64,000 nucleotides of DNA from Acidobacteria subdivision 2 bacterium RH1 MAG20 (GCA_002197545.1 NFUO01000280.1:62001-126000); one strand, 5' to 3'; shown: positions 9,597-17,802, numbered from the stretch's first letter. Numbers and translations: made by a program. The notes: generated by a model not told the origin, from the letters alone.

Positions 9597-11213
9597 ATGT
9601 CCCTCTTTAGCAGTGCGCGCTGGTCACGGCGAGAAGTTCTCAAGCAGACCGGAATACTTTCTGCCCTGGGTGCTGCAAACGCAGTGTCCCCGCTTACCGC
9701 AAGTGCAGCTATGCTGGTTGAACTGGCAGGACAGCATAAGCTTCCTGCGAGAGGGGGAACGGACACGGATAACCTCTTCACGCGCATCGGCGTTAGCCCG
9801 ATCATCAATGGTCGAGGCACCTATACCATCCTCAGCGGCTCGCGTTCACTCCCCCAGGTGAAGCAGGCCATGTACGATGCGTCGTTTTATTACGTCCATC
9901 TTGACGAAATGATGGAGGGTATAGGCGCTGAACTGGGCAAGCTTACCGGCGCGGAGTGGGGAATTGCCACTACGGGATGCGCTGCCGCCATCTGTCTCGC
10001 TACGGTCGCATGTATCGCGGGCACAAATGTAGAGCGTTGTCAGGCTCTGCCTTATGTCAAAGAGCGCAATCAGGTCATCATTCCAAAACACTCGCGCAAC
10101 CCCTACGACATTGGCGTGCGTATGCCTGGTGTCGAGGTCGTTGAAGTCGGCACAGCGGACGAACTCCATTCCAAACTCTCCGAGCGCACGGCCATGATCT
10201 ATATCCTCTCCAGTCCTGATGCAGCTACGGGTCCGCTAAGCATCGCCAATGTCTGCTCCATGGCAAAGGAAAAGAATGTTCCCGTCTTTGTCGATGCGGC
10301 TGCTGAAGAACCCATTAGCCCGAACATTCACATCGCGGCAGGCGCGACACTTGTCGGCTACTCTGGCGGCAAGTGCATGAGGGGGCCACAATCTTCCGGT
10401 ATGCTCATCGGCCAAAAGGACTTGTGTAAAGCCGCTTTCTACCAGGCTGCGCCCCACCACTGCTATGGTCGAGCGCTCAAGTGCAGCAAAGAAGAGGCGA
10501 TGGGTCTGCTCGCTGCGGTACAGCAGTGGTACAAGCGTGATCATGCTGCAGAGCAGCGAGAGTGGAGATCGTGGCTCAAAAATATTGAGGATCGGCTCAA
10601 AGGCCTGCCATCCACTACCTTCACCTATGAGGAGCCTGTAGACCTTTCCAATAAGGCTCCGACTCTACGCATTGATTGGGACGCTACTGTGCTCAAGATC
10701 ACCGGCACCGAGCTTGCTGCACATCTCAACGCTGGCACCCCTCGTATCATCCTCGACGGCGCTAGAGGTGCACGTCCTCATATGATGAAGAGTTCCATCT
10801 CCGTCATGCCCTACATGATGGACCCGGGAGAAGATCGCATCATTGCCAACGCTCTCTATGAAGCCCTCAGCAAGCCCGGCCACTACGAAAATCCCGTCGT
10901 TCCTACCGGTGCTCCGGCACAGATTCAGGGAGCATGGGCGGTCACTATTCAATATCCTCGCGGCATGGGTGAGCAGAAGTTCACACTCGAGCAGAGCGGC
11001 AACGCTCTCACCGGAACCCAGAAGGGCGAGATTTACAACGCCAACCTTAGGGGTGCTGTTCACGCAGACCAGATTGAACTTCACAGCAGCATGGGAGTAG
11101 GTGGAAATACTATCCACTGGACCTTCAAGGGCACGGTGCAGGGAAACGACATCGCAGGCACCGTCAATATGGGCGAGTACGGCGATGCAAGTTGGAAAGC
11201 AACACGCGCCTGA
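9597..11213 (+). CDS. SelA-like PLP-dependent enzyme with Tat signal and C-terminal beta domain
   Basis: Fold-type I PLP enzyme of the SelA / D-glucosaminate-6-phosphate ammonia-lyase family. The ATG at 9597 follows an AAAAGGTGAG SD region. Residues 1-38 carry a twin-arginine motif ('WSRREVLKQTG') plus a hydrophobic stretch, predicting export of the folded, cofactor-loaded enzyme. The PLP-binding region is 'YSGGKCMRGPQSSG' (Lys in GGK), and 'PVFVDAAAEE' supplies the usual Asp. The last ~95 residues ('GAWAVTIQYPRGMGEQKFTLEQ') look like an extra small beta-rich domain not found in SelA itself. The downstream amidohydrolase is the usual partner of SelA-like proteins in sugar-acid/amino-sugar gene sets. 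Function inferred: elimination of ammonia or water from an amino-acid-like or sugar-acid substrate. It is not selenocysteine synthase, as no selB or selC is nearby. Confidence 0.85.
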   Translation: MSLFSSARWSRREVLKQTGILSALGAANAVSPLTASAAMLVELAGQHKLPARGGTDTDNLFTRIGVSPIINGRGTYTILSGSRSLPQVKQAMYDASFYYVHLDEMMEGIGAELGKLTGAEWGIATTGCAAAICLATVACIAGTNVERCQALPYVKERNQVIIPKHSRNPYDIGVRMPGVEVVEVGTADELHSKLSERTAMIYILSSPDAATGPLSIANVCSMAKEKNVPVFVDAAAEEPISPNIHIAAGATLVGYSGGKCMRGPQSSGMLIGQKDLCKAAFYQAAPHHCYGRALKCSKEEAMGLLAAVQQWYKRDHAAEQREWRSWLKNIEDRLKGLPSTTFTYEEPVDLSNKAPTLRIDWDATVLKITGTELAAHLNAGTPRIILDGARGARPHMMKSSISVMPYMMDPGEDRIIANALYEALSKPGHYENPVVPTGAPAQIQGAWAVTIQYPRGMGEQKFTLEQSGNALTGTQKGEIYNANLRGAVHADQIELHSSMGVGGNTIHWTFKGTVQGNDIAGTVNMGEYGDASWKATRA

Positions 11214-11228
11214 TAGCAATACTCCTGC

Positions 11229-11268
11229 AATCGAAACGGCACTCAATCACGGGTGCCGTTTCGATTTG
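11229..11268 (+). terminator. Strong hairpin terminator/attenuator after the SelA-like gene
   Basis: A 14-bp perfect stem (11229-11242 with 11253-11266, core AAACGGCAC / GTGCCGTTT) and a 10-nt loop, starting 15 nt after the stop. The right arm ends in ATTTGT, so the T-run is short. It lies before the amidohydrolase start and rules out the longer reading frame from 11253 as the true start. Confidence 0.75.
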
Positions 11269-11318
11269 TGCATGCCGTAGTATTTAGACATTCCCTCACT
11301 ACATGGATTGAGGACTTC

Positions 11319-12635
11319 ATGACGCATCCGCTTCAATATTCCGCCCAGCCTTCCTCATACGCTTACGATCTACTCCTTCAGGGAGGTCATGTTCTCGATG
11401 CCAGAAACCATATCGATTCTGTGATGGACGTAGCCATCAAGGATGGCAAGATAGCCAGGGTTGCGAAGCACATTCCCTCTACTGACGCGCTCAAAACGAT
11501 CAATGTGGAAGGCCTTTACGTTACTCCCGGCCTCATCGACATTCACGTTCACGTTTATAGCGGAACTGGCGAACGCAACTCCTACGCCGGAGACAACAGC
11601 GTTCCTCCGGATGGTTTTACCTTCGGCTATGGCGTAACTACCGTCGTTGATGCAGGCTGCGCTGGTTGGCGCAACTTCGAGGACTTCAAACAGCGCATCA
11701 TCGACCGCTCGAAGACCCGCGTCCTCGCATTTCTCAATATCGTCGGACACGGAATGCGTGGTGACAAGTATGAGCAGGACACGGCGGACATGGACAGCGA
11801 GGCTGCGGCAAAGATGGCGCTCCAGCATCCTGAGACCATCGTCGGCATCAAGACAGCTCACTTCGCCAGCCCTGAATGGACGGCGGTCGAGCAAGCTGTA
11901 ATGGCCGCATCCAAAGCCAATATTCCTGTCATGGTTGACTTCGGGGTTGACCGTTCAGCACGTCCACTCTACGATCTGATGACGAAAAAGTTGCGTCCCG
12001 GCGACATCTACACTCATATGTATTCGGGGCTCCGCCAGGAGCAGGACCCCAACACGCTCGGGCCGAGCAAGGCCTTCATTGAAGGACGTAAACGTGGCAT
12101 CTACTTCGATCTGGGCACCGGTAACGGTAGCTTCAAATGGTTCCTCGCAGTTCCCGTGGTCAAGGATGGATTTCGTCCGGACTCCTTTTCGACCGACTTG
12201 CACATTCGCAGTATGAATAGCGCGACTAAAAATCTGCTGAATGTCACCAGTAAAATGATGGCCATTGGGATCTCCCTGCAAGAAGCTATTGCGGATGTAA
12301 CCGCTAATCCGGCCCATGAGATCAAACGTGAAGATCTCGGCAACCTCTCTGAGGGATCAGTCGCCGATGTAGCTGTCCTGCGGCTTGAAAGAGGAAATTA
12401 TGGTTTTACCGACATGCAGAATTTGCGAGTAGATGGCCATGAAAAACTCGTTGGCGAACTCACCATCAAAGACGGAAAGATTGTCTATGACCTCAACGGT
12501 ATGGGAGCAGATCGTTGGAATACACCGCCTGATCCTAACGAGGCTTATGCTTCGCGTTGGACTGCATTCGCTCCCAACGGCCCGGATATGCACGGAACCA
12601 AACCTGAAGTGAGATCAGCCAGTATCCAATCATGA
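11319..12635 (+). CDS. Amidohydrolase/deacetylase family metalloenzyme (dihydroorotase-like)
   Basis: Cytoplasmic amidohydrolase-superfamily protein, about 438 aa. The ATG at 11319 is chosen for the GAGGA SD 6 nt upstream. It begins with the usual small beta domain ('YDLLLQGGHVLDARN', 'DVAIKDGKIARVA'), followed by the metal motif 'DIHVHVYSG', a candidate carboxylated Lys in 'VGIKTAHF', a His in 'DIYTHMYSG' and the catalytic Asp in 'FSTDLHIRS'. It closes with 'GSVADVAVLRLERGNYGF', typical of the end of this family. It most resembles the subgroup found beside SelA-like proteins in sugar-acid gene sets (the EF0837-type pair). No signal peptide is seen, whereas both preceding enzymes have export signals. 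Likely reaction: hydrolysis of an N-acyl or cyclic amide/lactone group of the shared substrate. Confidence 0.85.
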   Translation: MTHPLQYSAQPSSYAYDLLLQGGHVLDARNHIDSVMDVAIKDGKIARVAKHIPSTDALKTINVEGLYVTPGLIDIHVHVYSGTGERNSYAGDNSVPPDGFTFGYGVTTVVDAGCAGWRNFEDFKQRIIDRSKTRVLAFLNIVGHGMRGDKYEQDTADMDSEAAAKMALQHPETIVGIKTAHFASPEWTAVEQAVMAASKANIPVMVDFGVDRSARPLYDLMTKKLRPGDIYTHMYSGLRQEQDPNTLGPSKAFIEGRKRGIYFDLGTGNGSFKWFLAVPVVKDGFRPDSFSTDLHIRSMNSATKNLLNVTSKMMAIGISLQEAIADVTANPAHEIKREDLGNLSEGSVADVAVLRLERGNYGFTDMQNLRVDGHEKLVGELTIKDGKIVYDLNGMGADRWNTPPDPNEAYASRWTAFAPNGPDMHGTKPEVRSASIQS

Positions 12636-12657
12636 ACCGACAAGTTAGGCTATACCT

Positions 12658-13626
12658 ATGAAATCTGATGCTATCGGAGTGATTGGCTTAGGCTTTCTGG
12701 GCCGGGGAATTGCTGCATCGCTTCTCGGCGCTGGATTGAATGTCGTCGTATTCGATACCCGGCAGGAGGCCTATCAGGAAGCTCATACCTATATCGAAGG
12801 CGCTCTGCAGGAGATGGTTCGTCATGGTAATTTGTCTTCTCAGGCGGCAGCCACATGGCAGGAGCACTACACCGCATCCGACTCGATGCATGCTCTTAAA
12901 ATTTGCACATTTGTGATCGAGAGCATCGTAGAAGATCTCGTCGTTAAACATCAGGTATTCGATGAAATCGAGATAATTGTCGATGAAGATGTCCCCATCG
13001 CCAGTAACACCTCTGCTCTGCCAATTACTGTCCTGCAGCGCGGGCGAAGGCAGCCATCGCGCTTCCTTGGAATGCATTGGACGGAGCCTGCTTACGCGAC
13101 TCGCTTCCTGGAGATCATTCTCGGAGAACAGACTTCGGATACGGCCCTCGACGCTGCCATGGAACTCGCTTTGCGGATAGGGAAGGATGCTTGTGTCGTC
13201 CGCCAGGATGTTCCCGGCTTCATCGCCAATCGCCTGGCCTATGCCATGTATCGTGAAGCAGCGCATCTGCTCGAACTCGGTGTCGGTGATGTGCCGACGA
13301 TAGATCGTGCCTTTCGCAATGGGTTAGGACTGTGGGCTACCCTGTGCGGCCCTTTTCGGTGGATTGATATCACAGGCGGTCCAAGCCTTTATGCGACAGC
13401 TATGGCTGGCATGTTGCCAACTCTGAGCCAGGGTGGTGACGTGCCCGCAGTATTCGCAGAAAAGCAGTGCGCAGGAGAGCGCGGCACTCTCAACGGTAGA
13501 GGTTTTTATGACTACGAACCAGGTGACGCCGAAAGATGGCAGAAGTTGCTGCATGAGCACGCCTGGGAAGTTCGACGCTTGCAGCAACAATACGATCCGC
13601 TCGGCAGTGACCACAAAAAGGAATAG
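12658..13626 (+). CDS. 3-hydroxyacyl-CoA dehydrogenase family oxidoreductase
   Basis: Soluble NAD-dependent dehydrogenase of 322 aa. N-terminal Rossmann motif 'GVIGLGFLGRGIAASLLGAG' (GxGxxG) with an acidic residue at the end of beta2 ('VVVFDTR'), consistent with NAD use. Then 'ASNTSALPITVLQ' and 'FLGMHWTEPAYATRFLEII', which match the 3HCDH_N active-site Ser/His region, and the C-terminal 3HCDH domain ('DVPGFIANRLAYAMYREAAHLLE'). This short form lacks a crotonase half, so it fits stand-alone 3-hydroxybutyryl-CoA-like or L-gulonate/hydroxy-acid dehydrogenases of the same family. It lies 22 bp after the amidohydrolase and is probably in the same transcript, acting on a hydroxy acid produced by the block. 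SD is weak. Confidence 0.85.
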   Translation: MKSDAIGVIGLGFLGRGIAASLLGAGLNVVVFDTRQEAYQEAHTYIEGALQEMVRHGNLSSQAAATWQEHYTASDSMHALKICTFVIESIVEDLVVKHQVFDEIEIIVDEDVPIASNTSALPITVLQRGRRQPSRFLGMHWTEPAYATRFLEIILGEQTSDTALDAAMELALRIGKDACVVRQDVPGFIANRLAYAMYREAAHLLELGVGDVPTIDRAFRNGLGLWATLCGPFRWIDITGGPSLYATAMAGMLPTLSQGGDVPAVFAEKQCAGERGTLNGRGFYDYEPGDAERWQKLLHEHAWEVRRLQQQYDPLGSDHKKE

Positions 13627-13935
13627 GGGATTCCTTCCTGGGCTATGTCCCACGAAGCGTTCAAAAATGTCCGCAACGCAAGAACCATCAATCGGAATTG
13701 TTGAACAAGTAGATAATCTGAACCTATCTCGATGTCCCGTAAGCCGCCAGCGTGGCGACCTACGGGTATATCGAGGTGATAAGTCCTGGTCCCGGTTGTT
13801 CATTGTTGACGCAGTGGAAAGGAAGCGGCGAGAGCGTGGGGTGGAAGATCAAGACTGCTCTCCATCGCTTTGAGAACTTTAGGCCCGCCACTATGGAAGA
13901 TGAAACTGCAAATCTGCCCCATATGCAAGTTGCTG
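13627..13935. other. Intergenic region without a supported gene
   Basis: 309 bp between convergent genes. Short open frames cross it (for example 13752-14024 on +) but none shows a recognisable motif, SD or signal peptide, and they overlap the flavin reductase antisense. I see nothing functional beyond possible transcription end signals. Confidence 0.4.
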
Positions 13936-14688
13936 TCAGCGAGGAAGTCCTCGACGGTGCCGCGGAGTTCTGTATTGACAAGCTCGAGACGTCGGCGGAG
14001 AGAACAATGTTGAAGCCACTGTAGTTGATGCTCCATCCTCCATCATCTGCTGGACGCGCGCCGGGCGGTATAGAGCTTCGGGAATCTCTGCCAGCCGCGA
14101 GTGGTGTACCTGTTCGCCAAGGCCGTAGAACTTGCAGAAGCTCATCATTAAGGGCCGCCATTTATCGGGGTCGATGCGGTCTCCCTCCGACCCCATCAGA
14201 ATCTCCGGATGGGCATGGACGCGCAGGATGCGAATCTCAAGTGCGATGAGACTTCCATTCGTCTCCGGCGCGAAGGGGTGAGCCGCCGTCAGTTCAGCCT
14301 CCATCTGTAAGGGGCATTCGCGGACCAGAGGCGCGTCGACGATCTCGGCAGCTTCCGGGGTAAATCCCGAAGCGCCGAACTTGTCCGCGCAGAAGGTGTA
14401 TCCCCGGGCTTGCTTGATCGGCGGAACCGGGTTGGAACCGGTGAGCCGCGCAAGTTCATTCACCTGCGACACCTGCTCCGTGGACGGCAGATTGATCGTG
14501 CACTGGCGGGTGCGTTGCAGGTTCTGCGGCGTCTTGGAGTGCGCTCCGAAGCCGAGCATGCAGTTCCACCCCAGCCACCACGCCGAGGAGATGGGCGCAA
14601 GATTCGACGTGCCGTCCTCATTGAGCGTGCCGATGAGGACGACAGGGGTGCCAACATAGAGGATCGCCGGATGTATGGTCTGATGCAT
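13936..14688 (-). CDS. Flavin reductase-like domain protein
   Basis: FMN-binding split-barrel protein of the flavin reductase/DIM6-NTAB family, about 250 aa, soluble. The ATG at 14688 has AGAAAGGAAA upstream. The N-terminal half reads 'YVGTPVVLIGTLNEDGTSNLAPISSAWW', the usual FMN-binding strand order, followed by 'LGFGAHSKTPQNLQRTRQCTINLP', the typical phosphate-contact region. Most members of this branch are of unknown substrate; they either reduce flavin or use bound FMN. The last ~30 residues ('STTVASTLFSPPTSRACQYR') are not conserved-looking and may be read-through after a lost stop. Divergent from queF with a 114-bp spacer. Confidence 0.8.
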   Translation of the reverse strand: MHQTIHPAILYVGTPVVLIGTLNEDGTSNLAPISSAWWLGWNCMLGFGAHSKTPQNLQRTRQCTINLPSTEQVSQVNELARLTGSNPVPPIKQARGYTFCADKFGASGFTPEAAEIVDAPLVRECPLQMEAELTAAHPFAPETNGSLIALEIRILRVHAHPEILMGSEGDRIDPDKWRPLMMSFCKFYGLGEQVHHSRLAEIPEALYRPARVQQMMEDGASTTVASTLFSPPTSRACQYRTPRHRRGLPR

Positions 14689-14733
14689 GATGTAGTTTCC
14701 TTTCTGCTCCGAGATTAGGGAAACCAGCCAGCC

Positions 14734-14752
14734 GCAACACTCCGAATGTTGC
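14734..14752. promoter_or_regulatory. Small palindrome between flavin reductase and queF
   Basis: GCAACA, 7-nt spacer, TGTTGC. It sits in the 114-bp divergent spacer, so an operator is possible. I found no preQ1 riboswitch architecture around it. Confidence 0.3.
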
Positions 14753-14802
14753 AGTCAAACTCGACGCAAAGGCAGATCTCGCCAACGCGATAAAATAGGT
14801 CT

Positions 14803-15225
14803 ATGACCACCAAGAAGACCACGGGCTATACCGACGACCACGCAAAATCGGGACTCGACGCCAAATTTCCTGCCATCGAAACCTGGAAGAACCAGTTCAA
14901 GGCCTACGAGATTCTCGTTGACGATCCAGAGTTCACCAGCGTTTGCCCCAAGACCGGCCTGCCCGACTTTGGCCGCATCACCATCCGCTACATGCCGCGC
15001 AAAAGCTGCCTTGAGCTGAAGTCGCTGAAGGAATACCTCTTCACCTACCGCAACCTTGGCATCTTCCAGGAAAACATCGTCAACCAGGTCCTCGACGACG
15101 TAGTCAAAGCCTGCAATCCCGTCTGGGCAAAGGTAGTCGGCGACTTTCGTCCTCGCGGCGGCATCTCCACCATCGTCGAAGCCTTCTATCCTCGTCCTGA
15201 AAAATCCAAAGGCCCATTGAAATAG
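14803..15225 (+). CDS. queF: preQ1 synthase, NADPH-dependent 7-cyano-7-deazaguanine reductase
   Basis: Cytoplasmic enzyme that reduces the nitrile preQ0 to the amine preQ1 with NADPH in queuosine (tRNA) synthesis. The 140-aa length matches the short unimodular QueF type. Visible family features: 'FTSVCPKTGLPDFG', holding the catalytic Cys that forms the thioimide and the Asp proton donor; 'LELKSLKEYLFTYRNLGIFQE', the QueF signature region; and 'FRPRGGISTIVEA' near the C terminus. The signature reads LELKSLK where LESKSLK is more usual, a mild change. No other queuosine genes are nearby. Confidence 0.95.
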   Translation: MTTKKTTGYTDDHAKSGLDAKFPAIETWKNQFKAYEILVDDPEFTSVCPKTGLPDFGRITIRYMPRKSCLELKSLKEYLFTYRNLGIFQENIVNQVLDDVVKACNPVWAKVVGDFRPRGGISTIVEAFYPRPEKSKGPLK

Positions 15226-15301
15226 GCTCGCATTTCGCTCTTCCAGTGACCATGTCCGAAAAGCGCGAGTCTGCTCCTTCAACAAGTGAGAGACTTTGCC
15301 T

Positions 15302-16798
15302 ATGGAACTACCTGATCGAGAGATATGCTATCGCGCTTTACAGGGCCGGGATGCCCGTTTCGACGGCCTGCTCTTCGTAGGTGTCACCTCGACCGGCATC
15401 TATTGCCGCCCTGTCTGTCCGGCACGCACCGCGAAGTTCGAGAACTGCCGCTTTTTCGGCTCGGCGGCAGCGGCACAGGAAGCGGGCTTTCGCCCATGCC
15501 TGCGTTGCCGCCCGGAGACTGCTCCCGATCTGGCCTCATGGCGCGGAACTTCAAACACAGTCTCCCGTGCGCTGGCTCTCATTAACGACGGTGCTCTTGA
15601 TGGCAACAGCGCAAGTATAGAGGCATTGGCAGATCGTCTTGGCCTGGGCGAACGCCATCTTCGCAGATTGTTCCTCCAGCATCTCGGTGCCTCGCCCATC
15701 TCCGTGGCACAGACGCGGCGTGTCCTCTTTGCCAAGCAGCTTATCCACGAGACGCGAATGCCGATGACCGAAGTCGCGCTGGCATCCGGATTCGGCAGTG
15801 TGCGGCGATTCAACGAAACATTTCAGAACCTATTTCATCGTCCACCCAGCGCACTGCGGCGAAAGTCCTCTGCGAGTCCTGCGGGGGCAGAAGCAGGGGT
15901 GACGCTCCGCCTGCGCTATCGGCCTCCCTATGACTGGGATTCCATGCTTGGGCATCTGCAGGCGCGTGCAATTCCCGGAGTTGAAGTCGTGGAGAACGAG
16001 AGTTATCTGCGCACGGTGGAGATGGACGGCTTTGTCGGAAGCGTCGAAGTCGCGCACCTGCCGCAACGGCAGAGCCTTGGCGTCACCATCCGTTTTTCCA
16101 AGGTCAGATCGTTACCCGCTATCGTGACACGGGTGCGTCGCCTGTTCGATGTCGGAGCCGATATCGAGACAATCGACGCACATCTCTCCTCGGACCCGTT
16201 GCTTGCGCCTCTGGTGGCACAACATCCCGGGCTGCGCGCGCCCGGCGGATGGGACGGCTTTGAGCTGGCGGTGCGGGCCACCCTTGGCCAGCAGATCAGC
16301 GTTACTGCAGCGCGACGGCTCGCGGGACAACTCGTCGCGCTCCACGGCAAGCCTGTCCCAGCAGCCCATGTCAGCCATCCAAGCCTGTCGCACGTGTTTC
16401 CCTCAGCCAAACGTCTGGCCTCCGCAGAATCTCTTGGCCTCGCTATGCCGAGTGCGCGTCAAGCATCGCTGAAGGCGCTGGCAGAGGCCGCGGTGGCTGA
16501 CCCGAATCTGTTTCGCCCCTTTGGAACCATTGAAGAGGCACTCGTTCGATTACGTAGCATCCGCGGAGTCGGCGAATGGACGGCACAATACATTGCCTTG
16601 CGCGCGATACGCGAGACCGACGCCTTTCCCGCATCGGACATTGGCCTGCTTCGCGGTGCAGCCATGCTGGATGGCGCGCGGCCAACCTCCGCCGGTCTTC
16701 TTGATCGTGCGGAACCATGGCGGCCGTGGCGGGCCTACGCGGCGCAACACCTCTGGGCCGCCGACGCAGATGTAGTGCCAACTAAGGAGGGCGCATGA
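15302..16798 (+). CDS. Ada regulator-like / AlkA DNA-3-methyladenine glycosylase fusion
   Basis: DNA alkylation repair protein of about 498 aa. The ATG at 15302 is preferred over a TTG at 15296. Residues about 5-80 form the Ada zinc domain with the four Cys in 'GIYCRPVCPAR' and 'PCLRCRP'; one Cys accepts methyl from phosphotriesters in Ada. Residues about 90-185 are an AraC-type HTH ('EALADRLGLGERHLRRLF', 'VALASGFGSVRRFNETF'). Residues about 205-315 are the AlkA N-terminal domain, then the HhH-GPD glycosylase with 'LRSIRGVGEWTAQYIALR' and catalytic Asp about 446 in 'FPASDIGLLRG'. The Ada methylguanine-transferase half is absent and is supplied by the next gene, with an ATGA overlap. It probably senses alkylation and activates its own operon, by analogy with Ada. 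Confidence 0.92.
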   Translation: MELPDREICYRALQGRDARFDGLLFVGVTSTGIYCRPVCPARTAKFENCRFFGSAAAAQEAGFRPCLRCRPETAPDLASWRGTSNTVSRALALINDGALDGNSASIEALADRLGLGERHLRRLFLQHLGASPISVAQTRRVLFAKQLIHETRMPMTEVALASGFGSVRRFNETFQNLFHRPPSALRRKSSASPAGAEAGVTLRLRYRPPYDWDSMLGHLQARAIPGVEVVENESYLRTVEMDGFVGSVEVAHLPQRQSLGVTIRFSKVRSLPAIVTRVRRLFDVGADIETIDAHLSSDPLLAPLVAQHPGLRAPGGWDGFELAVRATLGQQISVTAARRLAGQLVALHGKPVPAAHVSHPSLSHVFPSAKRLASAESLGLAMPSARQASLKALAEAAVADPNLFRPFGTIEEALVRLRSIRGVGEWTAQYIALRAIRETDAFPASDIGLLRGAAMLDGARPTSAGLLDRAEPWRPWRAYAAQHLWAADADVVPTKEGA

Positions 16799-17346
16799 GT
16801 GAAGTGATGAATCTGTCGATGGATCGAATCGAAACGCCTATCGGCGAGATGCTTGTCGTAACCGACCGCGATGGAAACCTTCGCGCTGTCGATTGGACAG
16901 ATCACGAGACACGAATGCGCCGCCTGTTGCGGCTTCACTATGGCGAAGAGGGATTCAAGCTCGAACCGGCTCGCTGTCCGAATCGCTTGAGGAATGCGAT
17001 CAACGGCTACTTTGCCGGAGAACTTACCGCCATCAACTCTTTACCGGTGCAGACGGGCGGAACGTCGTTTCAGCGCGAGGTGTGGCGAGCATTGCGAGAG
17101 ATCACCTGCGGCACCACGATCTCTTATGCAGAGCTTGCCAGGCGAATCGGACGACCTGCCGCAGTCAGGGCGGTTGGCCTTGCCAATGGTTCCAATCCGG
17201 TTGGAGTCATCGTTCCTTGCCATCGCGTGATCGGAGCCGATGGCTCACTCACCGGCTATGGCGGCGGTATCGAGCGTAAGCGTTGGCTCCTGAAACATGA
17301 AGCAGGCGCACCAGCGATTAAGCGAGAGCAGCACTCTCTATTCTGA
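16795..17346 (+). CDS. ogt: Methylated-DNA--protein-cysteine S-methyltransferase
   Basis: Suicide repair protein that moves methyl groups from O6-methylguanine or O4-methylthymine to its own Cys. The 183 aa include an N-terminal ribonuclease-like domain ('MDRIETPIGEMLVVTD') and the C-terminal transferase domain with 'YAELARRIGRPAAVRAVG' (DNA-binding helix and Arg finger) and active-site 'VIVPCHRVIG', Cys about 142. 'GSLTGYGGGIERKRWLL' completes the family signature. Its ATG overlaps the stop of the Ada/AlkA fusion, so the two are translated as a unit: together they replace an intact Ada plus AlkA. Confidence 0.95.
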   Translation: MSEVMNLSMDRIETPIGEMLVVTDRDGNLRAVDWTDHETRMRRLLRLHYGEEGFKLEPARCPNRLRNAINGYFAGELTAINSLPVQTGGTSFQREVWRALREITCGTTISYAELARRIGRPAAVRAVGLANGSNPVGVIVPCHRVIGADGSLTGYGGGIERKRWLLKHEAGAPAIKREQHSLF

Positions 17347-17389
17347 GTTTAAAGCTGTTTTGTAGATGCTATCGAGTCATTAAAAGCAT

Positions 17390-17441
17390 TGTCATTCTGA
17401 CCCTGAGCGAGCAAAACGAGTCGAAGGGGAAGAACCCCGGT
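17390..17441. repeat. Dispersed intergenic repeat-like element (GAGCGA...GTCGAAGG type)
   Basis: The core reads CCTGAGCGAGCAAAACGAGT followed by CGAAGGGGAAGAACCCC. From memory, elements of the 'CATCCTGAGCGA...GAGTCGAAGG' type are scattered between genes in Acidobacteria. The element includes GGGG...CCCC that can pair. Only this copy was noticed in the window. Confidence 0.55.
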
Positions 17442-17617
17442 ATTTGTCTTTGCTGTTGCCTGTGCTTTGCTCCTCTACACCTACTCTAAAACTGCTCTAG
17501 CGCTCATGCCCCTGAAACCCTATGAGATCAACACCGATGCAGAAGCTAGTTGCGCCTCTCTGAAGGGTTTTCCCACATCCCATCGCTTGACACGCCTGCT
17601 ATCCTTAAATCAGGGAA

Positions 17618-17651
17618 ACAACAGTCCGGCCAACGCCGGGCTGTTGTGTTT
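17618..17651 (+). terminator. Hairpin, possible terminator
   Basis: A 13-bp stem with one G-T pair (17618-17630 with 17635-17647), 4-nt loop, followed by GTTT. Stem is strong but the T-run is short. It lies 270 bp after ogt and 155 bp before the MFS gene, so it could also be an attenuator. Confidence 0.5.
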
Positions 17652-17659
17652 AACCCTGA

Positions 17660-17677
17660 GACTTCGCACGCGAAGTC
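17660..17677. repeat. Perfect palindrome GACTTCGC-AC-GCGAAGTC
   Basis: Two 8-nt arms separated by 2 nt. It lies 126 bp before the MFS start and is placed well for a repressor or activator site, but a simple hairpin is equally possible. Confidence 0.45.
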
Positions 17678-17802
17678 CAGACTTAGGTCTTTTATTTTGA
17701 AGACTTTGGGTACTTTTAGGGGGGAGGGGGAGACCATACTATGCAGGAGCCATCATCGACCAAAGCAACCGGCTGCTATCCTTCTCCGAGACAAAATTCC
17801 AG

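Larger units (their letters stand above)
17347..17802. other. 456-bp intergenic region with repeats and hairpins, no gene
   Basis: No supported coding sequence. It contains a dispersed repeat-like element (17390-17441), a 13-bp-stem hairpin (17618-17647) and an 8-bp perfect palindrome (17660-17677), described separately. A G-run (GGGGGGAGGGGG) lies near 17718-17730. Confidence 0.6.

Noticed and set aside
13752..14024. 90-codon small gene
   Set aside because: No recognised motif, poor SD, and overlaps the flavin reductase gene antisense.
14689..14802. preQ1 riboswitch upstream of queF
   Set aside because: Only a short palindrome is present; no class I A-rich tail/pseudoknot pattern or class II architecture found.
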